A stretch of 5,229 nucleotides of DNA. Source: an uncultured beta proteobacterium (GTDB taxonomy: Bacteria; Pseudomonadota; Gammaproteobacteria; Burkholderiales; Burkholderiaceae_B). The notes under the pieces are model-generated. The model made no database searches and was not told the origin of the DNA. It worked only from the letters and a program-made list of their open reading frames with translations. The translations under genes and the position numbers were made by a program. Below are positions 1 through 5,054 of this stretch, in pieces (the stretch's first letter is position 1; each line of letters starts with the position of its first letter). The stretch lies in assembly GCA_903924715.1 (NCBI GenBank), contig CAIYCP010000659.1, positions 1 through 5,229 of the forward strand, given 5' to 3'.

Positions 1-662
1 ACCGCGAGATGCTGGTCAAGGCCTTGTGGGCCGGTCGAGGAAAAGCGCCGAAAGCGCATCAGTTTGCCGAGTATGGCGAGCCGCTGTTCATGCCAGAGTT
101 GAACTTTTATCGCTACGATCCTCAAGAGGCCAAAGAGTTGCTCAAGAAGGCTGGCTATAAAGGCGAGCCAATCGAGATCGTATTTTTTCCTGAATACTAT
201 CTTTATGGTGACTTGGGCGCTCAAGCCGTTGCGGATATGTGGAAGAAGGTCGGTATAAACGTCAAACTCAAGCAAAGTGAAGCCTTCTTCGGTACCAGCG
301 ATCACACAAATGTTCAGATGCGACCCTGGTCTAACCCCCTGTATTACCCCGATCCGATGGGTGTCTTTGATACGCACTGGTCTGCGAACTCTTGGGTGAC
401 GCAACGAGGCCTCTGGAAGCCCTCAAATCCCGCCTGGGGTGCCACCTATGCTCAAGCGCGCTTTGCGACTGACCCAGCTGAACGGCAAAGCGCCTACCGT
501 AAATTGTTAGAAATGGCTGACGCTGAAAGTGGTTGGATTATGCTGTATCAGCCCTATGAGGGCTATGCCATGCGAGACGATCTTGAGTGGCGCATCCCAA
601 CTGCCCAGCGCCCCTACGAGCTGACCTTTCGCGCAGGCCAGATTTCGGTCAAGGGACGCTAG
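1..662 (+). CDS. ABC transporter substrate-binding protein, family 5 (peptide/nickel type), C-terminal part
   Basis: The frame is open from the left edge (first full codon at base 3), so the true start lies outside the window; the Met codon at base 9 is internal. About 219 residues are visible, roughly the C-terminal 40% of a family that is usually 500-550 residues long. Family signs are the opening segment REMLVKALWAGRG, the YDPQEAKELLKKAGY helix found in peptide/oligopeptide binding proteins, and a WKKVGINVKLK segment of the lower lobe. The protein would bind its ligand in the periplasm and deliver it to the two permeases encoded just downstream. The signal peptide and most of the ligand pocket are not visible, so the substrate (peptide, opine, glutathione or other) cannot be named. 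It ends with TAG, 67 bases before the permease gene. The family call is firm and the specificity unknown. Confidence 0.9.
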   Translation, partial: REMLVKALWAGRGKAPKAHQFAEYGEPLFMPELNFYRYDPQEAKELLKKAGYKGEPIEIVFFPEYYLYGDLGAQAVADMWKKVGINVKLKQSEAFFGTSDHTNVQMRPWSNPLYYPDPMGVFDTHWSANSWVTQRGLWKPSNPAWGATYAQARFATDPAERQSAYRKLLEMADAESGWIMLYQPYEGYAMRDDLEWRIPTAQRPYELTFRAGQISVKGR

Positions 663-729
663 TCTCTATGCGTTGTGCGCGCTATTGCGCTGGTCGCTTG
701 GGCGCCAAACTCTCAAACTGCCTTAACCC
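663..729 (+). other. Intercistronic spacer with weak GC hairpin
   Basis: These 67 bases separate the binding-protein gene from the first permease. A 4-bp stem can form between GCGC at 679-682 and GCGC at 687-690 with a TATT loop. There is no T-run, so it is not an intrinsic terminator. In such operons a stem here often protects the binding-protein message and lowers permease expression; applying that here is inference from position only. No clear Shine-Dalgarno is visible before the GTG at 730. Confidence 0.25.
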
Positions 730-1650
730 GTGACCCGACTCTTATTGCGGCGTGCGGGCTGGGCCGCGCTCACGCTATTTTTTGTATTGGCAGGCTGTTT
801 TGCCGCAGTACGCCTGACGGGTTCGCCGGTCGATCTGCTTTACGGTGATGGCGCCACAATCGAACAAATTGCTGAGCTTGAGCGCGAATGGGGGCTTGAT
901 CGCCCATTGCCCGAACAATTTGCCCTTTATCTGCGTAACCTGGGGCGCGGTGATTTCGGTATGAGCTTGGTCGAACGACGACCTGTGGTGACTGTCTATG
1001 CAGAGCGCTTGGGCGCAAGCTTGCAACTTGCTGCACTTGCCTTCGCGTTAGGAACGCTGGTTGGGGTGCCACTCGGCATATTGAGTGCAGTGGGCCGAGG
1101 CGGGCTCGGTGCACGTTTAGCCATGGGGATTACGTTTTTTGGTTATGCAGTGCCGCACTTTATTATTGCGATTATGCTGATTTTGGTATTTGGCTATTAC
1201 TTGAATTGGTTGCCCAGTACCGGTGCAAGCACGCCAGCGCACTATGTTTTGCCCGCGATCACGCTTGCGTTACCTTTAATGGCGGTCAATGCCCGTTATA
1301 TGCGTAATGCTCTGTTAGACGTTTTACGACAAGACTACGTACGTACGGCTAGGGCAAAAGGTGTACCCGAATTTCGTGTGGTGGGTATGCATGCGATGCG
1401 CAACGCGATACTCCCTTTGATCACGGTACTTGGGTTAGAAGTTGCCGGTTTACTGAACGGTTCGTTAATCGTTGAGACCGTATTTTCTTGGCCGGGCGTT
1501 GGAAAAATCTTGACGGGCTCGGTGTCGCGGCGTGACTTCCCGGTTTTACAATTTGGGGTAATTGCTTACGCCTGCATCGTCGTATCTGTAAATTTGTTGG
1601 TCGATTTGCTATACGTGGTGGTTGACCCACGCGTGCGAGTCAACACGTAA
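730..1650 (+). CDS. ABC transporter permease, DppB/OppB type
   Basis: This 306-residue inner-membrane subunit of a peptide-type importer forms half of the translocation channel. The start is GTG at 730; an in-frame TAA at 724-726 rules out anything earlier, and the N-terminus MTRLLLRRAGW suits the family. Residues 9-29 are a first membrane helix, followed by the long periplasmic segment usual in DppB (about 30-95) containing EREWGLDRPLPEQF and GDFGMSL. Further hydrophobic segments lie at about 95-120, 131-157, 171-190, 228-250 and 275-297. The cytoplasmic EAA-like loop that docks on the ATPase is at about 202-230 (DYVRTARAKGVPE, with the invariant Gly at 211). The C-terminus has the typical YVVVDPRVR ending. 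Length is close to the family norm. The stop shares one base with the next start (TAATG), implying translational coupling. Specificity cannot be inferred. Confidence 0.95.
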   Translation: MTRLLLRRAGWAALTLFFVLAGCFAAVRLTGSPVDLLYGDGATIEQIAELEREWGLDRPLPEQFALYLRNLGRGDFGMSLVERRPVVTVYAERLGASLQLAALAFALGTLVGVPLGILSAVGRGGLGARLAMGITFFGYAVPHFIIAIMLILVFGYYLNWLPSTGASTPAHYVLPAITLALPLMAVNARYMRNALLDVLRQDYVRTARAKGVPEFRVVGMHAMRNAILPLITVLGLEVAGLLNGSLIVETVFSWPGVGKILTGSVSRRDFPVLQFGVIAYACIVVSVNLLVDLLYVVVDPRVRVNT

Positions 1651-2471
1651 TGTCCGTCACGCGCTACTTGTGTGTCGGAGTTGGCTTGTTGCTAGCTCTG
1701 GGTGCAATCTTCGCGCCCTGGCTTGCGCCCTACGATCCCATCGCAACGAGTATCCTCGAAAAACTTAAGCCTCCAGTTTTCGTAGAGGGGTTTGACGGCA
1801 CACATTGGCTAGGGACAGACCAACTAGGTCGCGATTTGTTGTCACGCTGTCTGCACGGGATGCGTGTCAGCGTGGGGATTGCCATAATGGGATTGTTGGC
1901 GAGTTCGGTGCTTGGCACCGTAGCCGGCTTAGTCGCTGGATTAGTGGGGGGGTGGGTCGACCGGTTGGTAATGATGGTCGCTGATATTTTTATTGCAGTG
2001 CCTTTTTTGCTGCTGGTCTTGGTCGGTATCGCCCTGTTTGGTTCAGATATCCCTGTGCTAATTGCCTTAATCGGCCTGGCTCGCTGGGAGACCTATGCGC
2101 GCATCGTGCGAGGCCAGGTGCTACAGGTGCGAGAGCAACCCTATATTGAGGTGAGTCGACTGTTTGGCGCGTCCGAGACCTGGATTGCCTTTCGCCACGT
2201 CTTACCCAATATCTCTTCGACCCTACTGGTGCTGCTCACCTTAAATTTTCCGTCGATTTTGCTACTTGAATCATCGCTGTCGTTTTTAGGGCTAGGGGTA
2301 CAACCGCCCACTGCTTCTCTTGGACGTATGGTGGGCGATGGACGTGATCATCTGATACTTTCGTGGTGGGTGGCCGTCGTACCCGCGACAGTTATCTTGT
2401 TAATCACCTTCGTTGTTCAGTTGTTAGGCGACTGGCTACGTGATCTGTTAGATGTGCGGTTGACCGAGTGA
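1650..2471 (+). CDS. ABC transporter permease, DppC/OppC type
   Basis: This 273-residue inner-membrane subunit pairs with the preceding DppB-type protein. Its ATG overlaps that gene's TAA by one base; no strong ribosome site is seen, so re-initiation is likely. After a first membrane helix (about 7-25) comes the DppC signature HWLGTDQLGRDLLSR (about 52-66), then membrane segments at about 75-100, 108-130, 134-145, 190-210 and 238-262. The ATPase-docking EAA-like loop is at about 165-190 (YIEVSRLFGASETWIAFRHV); Glu-Val-Ser replaces the common Glu-Ala-Ala. The motif LESSLSFLGLGVQPP (207-221) is very characteristic, as is the ending DWLRDLLDVRL. Length is slightly short of the usual 280-300 because the cytoplasmic N-terminus is minimal. 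Peptide importers normally have two ATPase genes (DppD and DppF types) next in the operon; none follows here, so they must lie upstream or elsewhere, or be shared with another system. Confidence 0.95.
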   Translation: MSVTRYLCVGVGLLLALGAIFAPWLAPYDPIATSILEKLKPPVFVEGFDGTHWLGTDQLGRDLLSRCLHGMRVSVGIAIMGLLASSVLGTVAGLVAGLVGGWVDRLVMMVADIFIAVPFLLLVLVGIALFGSDIPVLIALIGLARWETYARIVRGQVLQVREQPYIEVSRLFGASETWIAFRHVLPNISSTLLVLLTLNFPSILLLESSLSFLGLGVQPPTASLGRMVGDGRDHLILSWWVAVVPATVILLITFVVQLLGDWLRDLLDVRLTE

Positions 2472-2521
2472 TTGACACCCTCGCTGCCCTAGCGGACGCA
2501 GAGCATGTCAACCACCTATAG
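2468..2521 (+). other. 17-codon frame overlapping the DppC-type stop (possible gene remnant)
   Basis: A GTG at 2468-2470 overlaps the permease stop in the GTGA arrangement common in coupled operons. It opens a frame reading VIDTLAALADAEHVNHL before TAG at 2519-2521. The arrangement resembles the start of a further operon gene that has been lost or cut short. At 17 residues it could equally be chance. No function can be given. Confidence 0.15.
2472..2511. repeat. Inverted repeat with nested stem in the convergent spacer
   Basis: TTGACA (2472-2477) is the exact reverse complement of TGTCAA (2506-2511). Between them CGCT (2482-2485) can pair with AGCG (2491-2494) around a 5-base loop. The structure sits just after the permease stop and before the convergent crotonase end, where a terminator is expected. 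There is no T-run on either strand, so it is not a standard intrinsic terminator. It may be a 3'-end stabilising fold or chance. Confidence 0.25.
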
Positions 2522-2553
2522 GAGCCGCGATGGCGTTTTCAACGCACCCCTAG
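2520..2553 (+). other. Good Shine-Dalgarno plus ATG with a 7-codon frame
   Basis: AGGAG at 2520-2524 stands five bases before ATG at 2530, one of the better ribosome sites on the plus strand of this window. The frame, MAFSTHP, stops with TAG at 2551-2553, inside the end of the convergent crotonase gene. It may be the truncated beginning of a lost plus-strand gene or a coincidence. A 5-bp stem (GCGTT 2533-2537 with AACGC 2541-2545) lies within it. Confidence 0.15.
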
Positions 2554-3353
2554 CCTTTCTGCGCCTTTCGAGCCGCCTTTTTATCCATAAAGTCTTTGAT
2601 AATCACCGCATGCTCGGGCGTTTTGTGTGCGATAGCCTGATAAGCTGCCGACAACTCAAGCAAGTTTGAAAGCGAAGACGTCTGGCTTTCACGCAACAAT
2701 CGCTTGGTCATCCGCATCACTGAAGGTGAGTTCACCGCCATCTTGCGCGCAAGCGTATGCGCCGTGCTCAACAAGTCTGCGGCTGGTACCACACGCGACA
2801 CTAGCCCCCAGCTCAACGCCGTTTGGGCGTCAATGGGTTCACCCGTAAACGACATCTCAGCTGCGCGTGCCATGCCGATTACGCGTGGCAAAAACCAAGC
2901 ACCACCGTCACCTGCCACGATTCCGACTTTTACAAAACTTTCAGCAAAGGTCGCTGTATCGGTGGCAATGCGCAGATCGCACATGCAGGTTAAGTCAAAG
3001 CCCGCGCCAATGGCCGGGCCATTGACTGCAGCAATCGTTGGGACTTCAAGCTGATGAATCGCCAGCGGCAAACGTTGAATGCCATGCCGATACTCTTGGC
3101 GCAACACTTCGCTACCAAACTCTGGGCCGATCTGGCGCTGCATTTCGTCGATTTTGCCGCCCGACGAAAAAATAGTGCCCGTGGCCGTGATCACCACAGC
3201 ACGCACTGAGGGGTCGCATTCAATGCGATGACAGGCCTCAAGCATCGCCTCAACGATGCCCGTACCCGTTAAAGCGTTGCGCGTTTCAGGGTGGTTAAGC
3301 GTGAGTGTCACCACTCCCAAATCGTCTTGTTCGTAAAATAAAACTGAAGACAT
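2550..3353 (-). CDS. Enoyl-CoA hydratase/isomerase (crotonase) superfamily protein
   Basis: A 267-residue cytosolic enzyme of the crotonase fold, full length for the family. Members act on acyl-CoA thioesters (hydration, isomerisation, hydrolysis and others), stabilising the enolate in an oxyanion hole. The N-terminal segment LGVVTLTLNHPETRNAL (12-28) is typical. The first oxyanion-hole region is FSSGGKIDEM (62-71) and the second is NGPAIGAGFDLTCMCDLRIA (111-130). At the positions of the two catalytic glutamates of mitochondrial crotonase (Glu144 and Glu164), hand alignment puts Asp120 and Phe140. Glu138 and Asp149 (in GDGG, 148-151) lie nearby and may be the acid/base groups. So simple enoyl-CoA hydratase activity is not assured; the AESFVKVG...GDGGAW pattern is one I recall from many annotated crotonase-family proteins of unproven substrate. 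The ATG at 3351-3353 has a well-spaced GGGAG site. It is the second gene of a unit with the tautomerase, five bases after that gene's stop. Confidence 0.93.
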   Translation of the reverse strand: MSSVLFYEQDDLGVVTLTLNHPETRNALTGTGIVEAMLEACHRIECDPSVRAVVITATGTIFSSGGKIDEMQRQIGPEFGSEVLRQEYRHGIQRLPLAIHQLEVPTIAAVNGPAIGAGFDLTCMCDLRIATDTATFAESFVKVGIVAGDGGAWFLPRVIGMARAAEMSFTGEPIDAQTALSWGLVSRVVPAADLLSTAHTLARKMAVNSPSVMRMTKRLLRESQTSSLSNLLELSAAYQAIAHKTPEHAVIIKDFMDKKAARKAQKG

Positions 3354-3358
3354 CGCGC

Positions 3359-3733
3359 TTATCTCCCGGCCGCTTTTGCGGTGCGCCCACCGGCCACGCC
3401 TACGTCAGTCGTTGGCAGATCAAACAAGATCGAGCGCACGTTTTGACTCGTCACACCGATCGACGCTTCAACCGCGTTGGCCATGGCAGCGATCAGCGTC
3501 GACTTCAGTTCATCTGTACGCCCGTGAATCAGGCCCACCGTGATCATGACCATTTCGTGACCGATTTCGCCGGCCACAATCACATTTTCAGGCGCGATCT
3601 CTTGCAGCACTACACGCACGGACGACAAAGGGGCGCTGACGCTGTCGACCACAGACTGGGTGAGCTTTTTTAATAAGTCTGTTTTTTGTGCTGAGTTGTA
3701 ACCCTGCATAATTTGTACATTGAGCATTGGCAT
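3359..3733 (-). CDS. Fused (tandem) 4-oxalocrotonate tautomerase family protein
   Basis: 124 codons, twice the usual ~62 residues of 4-oxalocrotonate tautomerase (4-OT). The family uses an N-terminal proline, exposed after Met removal, as base or acid in tautomerisation, dehalogenation or hydration of small unsaturated acids. The start MPML gives this Pro1; the next Met (codon 3) would lose it, which decides the start. Counting from Pro1, residues 1-59 match 4-OT (QIMQG near 6-10, APLSSVRV 33-40 with Arg39, then VAGEIG). Residues 61-119 repeat the same pattern at an offset of 60 (GLIHGRTDE 66-74, SQNVRS 95-100 with Arg99, then GVAGGRTAK); I count 13 identities in 57 aligned positions. The Arg11 equivalent is Tyr11 in the first half but Arg71 in the second; the Pro1 equivalent in the second is Val61. 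Phe50 of 4-OT is Val in both. The fold probably assembles as a trimer of these fused chains, mimicking the 4-OT hexamer. First gene of the two-gene unit; substrate unknown. Confidence 0.88.
   Translation of the reverse strand: MPMLNVQIMQGYNSAQKTDLLKKLTQSVVDSVSAPLSSVRVVLQEIAPENVIVAGEIGHEMVMITVGLIHGRTDELKSTLIAAMANAVEASIGVTSQNVRSILFDLPTTDVGVAGGRTAKAAGR
3362..3367 (-). promoter_or_regulatory. Ribosome binding site of the crotonase gene
   Basis: On the minus strand GGGAGA lies eight bases before the crotonase ATG. It is inside the last codons of the tautomerase gene, so ribosomes ending the tautomerase sit on this site. This supports the chosen start and translational coupling. Confidence 0.7.
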
Positions 3734-3801
3734 GGTGTGCTATCTTCCTTTTAGCTTTAGTGGGATCCTTCTACCCCATACGATAAACCAAGTTTGAGAA
3801 C
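3734..3801. promoter_or_regulatory. Divergent intergenic region, tautomerase/dgkA
   Basis: These 68 bases separate genes read in opposite directions, so promoters for both the tautomerase-crotonase unit and dgkA should lie here or just inside the neighbouring genes. I find no convincing -35/-10 pair on either strand; TACGAT at 3779-3784 is a possible weak plus-strand -10 without a matching -35. No clear operator palindrome is seen. The role is inferred from gene orientation. Confidence 0.4.
3744..3749 (-). promoter_or_regulatory. Likely ribosome binding site of the tautomerase gene
   Basis: AGGAAG on the minus strand ends ten bases before the tautomerase ATG at 3733. The spacing is at the long end of normal. 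A start at codon 3 would be further away still, so the site favours the Met-Pro start. Confidence 0.5.
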
Positions 3802-4197
3802 ATGGCCCCACATCCTTCGCCTTATAAAAGCACCGGCGGCCTCAAGCGAGTCGCCAACGCAGTGCGTTATTCGATGCAAGGGTTGGTTGCTGCACTGCGC
3901 TACGAATCTGCCTTTAGGCAAGAACTCTTGCTCGCGGCAATCCTGACGCCTGCCGCGTTCTGGGTCGGGCAAAATGCGGGCCAAATTCTGCTGCTCGTTG
4001 GTTCGCTGATCTTAGTGCTGATTGTTGAGCTCTTAAACTCGGCAATTGAGGCAGTGGCCGACGCCGTATCTCTTGAAACCAATCAGCTCATTGGTCGCGC
4101 CAAAGACTTAGGTAGCGCGGCGGTGTTTTTAAGCCTGCTGCTCTGCACAATGGTCTGGTTCGTGCTGTTTGCAAACCGTTGGCTTGCTTTAATCTGA
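3802..4197 (+). CDS. dgkA: Diacylglycerol/undecaprenol kinase, DgkA family
   Basis: A 131-residue inner-membrane kinase. In Gram-negative bacteria DgkA phosphorylates diacylglycerol, released mainly by membrane-derived glucan synthesis, to phosphatidic acid for phospholipid recycling. The protein is a homotrimer with three membrane helices per chain. Here an amphipathic N-terminus with YSMQGLVAALRYESAFRQE (23-41) precedes hydrophobic segments at about 42-57, 60-82 and 103-125. The signature VELLNSAIEAVADA (75-88) and the GRAKDLGSAAV motif (98-108) are intact. Residues matching the E. coli active site sit at a constant offset of +7: Glu35, Glu41, Glu76, Asn79, catalytic base Glu83, Lys101 and Asp102. 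Length is typical (E. coli about 122). Only a weak purine stretch (GAGAA, 3796-3800) precedes the ATG. It is divergent from the tautomerase unit and probably co-transcribed with pyrF 41 bases downstream. The plain DgkA form points to diacylglycerol kinase rather than the Gram-positive undecaprenol kinase, but sequence alone does not exclude either. Confidence 0.96.
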   Translation: MAPHPSPYKSTGGLKRVANAVRYSMQGLVAALRYESAFRQELLLAAILTPAAFWVGQNAGQILLLVGSLILVLIVELLNSAIEAVADAVSLETNQLIGRAKDLGSAAVFLSLLLCTMVWFVLFANRWLALI

Positions 4198-4238
4198 CAC
4201 AATAGCGGTATCCGATCTCTTTACTTGCCCTTACATAC

Positions 4239-5054
4239 ATGTCTTTTATTCAAAAACTCAATGCCGCCTGGGGCTCATCGCAATCACTTTTGATGGTGGG
4301 ACTTGACCCCGACTTACCGCGTTTACCGGCAGAATTGCAGGGCAAACCAACTGCGATTTTTGAGTTTTGCCGCCAAATCGTCGACGCGACCGCACCCTTT
4401 GTGTGTGGCTTTAAGCCCCAGATTGCGTATTTCGCAGCTGCGCGCGCCGAGGGGCAGCTTGAAGATCTGTGTGCTTATATTCGCGAAAAATATCCTCATT
4501 TGCCCTTGGTGCTTGACGCCAAGCGTGGCGACATTGGTGCGACAGCCACGCAGTATGCGCAAGAGGTCTTTGGTCGGTATCAGGCCGATGCTGTCACCGT
4601 AAGCCCGTACCTAGGGGGCGATTCGGTTGAACCCTATCTTGAATGGGAAGATCGCGGCGTGATCGTGCTGTGCCGCACCTCAAACCCAGGTGGTTCTGAC
4701 CTGCAGTTTTTAGTCACTGACGGCGTGCCACTGTATTTGCGTGTGGCTGACTTGGTCGCCAATAAATGGAATAAAACAGGGCAATGTGGCTTAGTCGTTG
4801 GCGCGACGTTTCCGAATGAATTGGCAGCGGTACGCAAGGCGGTAGGCGATAGTGTGCCCTTGTTGGTGCCGGGCATTGGTGCGCAAGGAGGTGACATTGC
4901 GGCAACCTGTACGGCAGGCTGCAATACGCAAAAAACCGGGATGATGATTAATTCGTCACGCGCGATTTTGTACGCGAAGGGCAAAGGTCACTGGACCGAA
5001 GCGGCAGCGGCAGTGGCGCGGCAAACGCGTGATGACATCAATGCCCATCGTTGA
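4239..5054 (+). CDS. pyrF: Orotidine 5'-phosphate decarboxylase, type 2
   Basis: A 271-residue cytosolic enzyme that decarboxylates OMP to UMP, the last step of de novo pyrimidine synthesis. It is the longer type 2 form (about 270 residues) seen in betaproteobacteria, actinobacteria and myxobacteria, not the ~240-residue E. coli type. The TIM-barrel landmarks are present in order: GLDPDLPRLP (21-30) with substrate-binding Asp23, GFKPQIAYF (57-65) with Lys59, the catalytic VLDAKRGDIGATATQYA (91-107) with Lys95 and Asp98, SPYLGGDSVEPYL (122-134), the phosphate-binding PGIGAQGGD (211-219), and NSSRAILYA (238-246) with Arg241. Asp93, Lys95 and Asp98 form the charged D-x-K-x-x-D set. No Shine-Dalgarno is visible before the ATG; the start rests on the family-typical N-terminus and on the lack of a better upstream alternative. 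It follows dgkA by 41 bases on the same strand with no terminator visible between. Complete and apparently functional. Confidence 0.97.
   Translation: MSFIQKLNAAWGSSQSLLMVGLDPDLPRLPAELQGKPTAIFEFCRQIVDATAPFVCGFKPQIAYFAAARAEGQLEDLCAYIREKYPHLPLVLDAKRGDIGATATQYAQEVFGRYQADAVTVSPYLGGDSVEPYLEWEDRGVIVLCRTSNPGGSDLQFLVTDGVPLYLRVADLVANKWNKTGQCGLVVGATFPNELAAVRKAVGDSVPLLVPGIGAQGGDIAATCTAGCNTQKTGMMINSSRAILYAKGKGHWTEAAAAVARQTRDDINAHR

Noticed and set aside
663..729. Intrinsic terminator after the binding-protein gene
   Set aside because: The only stem is 4 bp and no T-run follows; the permeases downstream need to be transcribed with it.
770..1114. 114-codon minus-strand frame opposite the DppB-type gene
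   Set aside because: It is antisense to a well-supported permease and has no recognisable domain.
2472..2500. TTGACA as a -35 promoter box after the DppC-type gene
   Set aside because: At 16-18 bases downstream the sequence is GC-rich with no -10-like hexamer, and no plus-strand gene follows.
2704..3054. 116-codon plus-strand frame opposite the crotonase gene
   Set aside because: It is a shadow of the crotonase reading frame; the minus-strand protein has the oxyanion-hole motifs.
3305..3673. 122-codon plus-strand frame opposite the tautomerase
   Set aside because: It is antisense to a gene with clear family motifs, is rich in His and Arg, resembles no family I know and straddles two minus-strand genes.
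4167..4176. Perfect palindrome GTTTGCAAAC
   Set aside because: It lies within the dgkA coding region near its end; a 10-base palindrome is expected by chance in a window this size and nothing ties it to regulation.
4634..4984. 116-codon minus-strand frame opposite pyrF
   Set aside because: It lies fully inside pyrF, whose catalytic motifs are intact; its translation looks non-natural.
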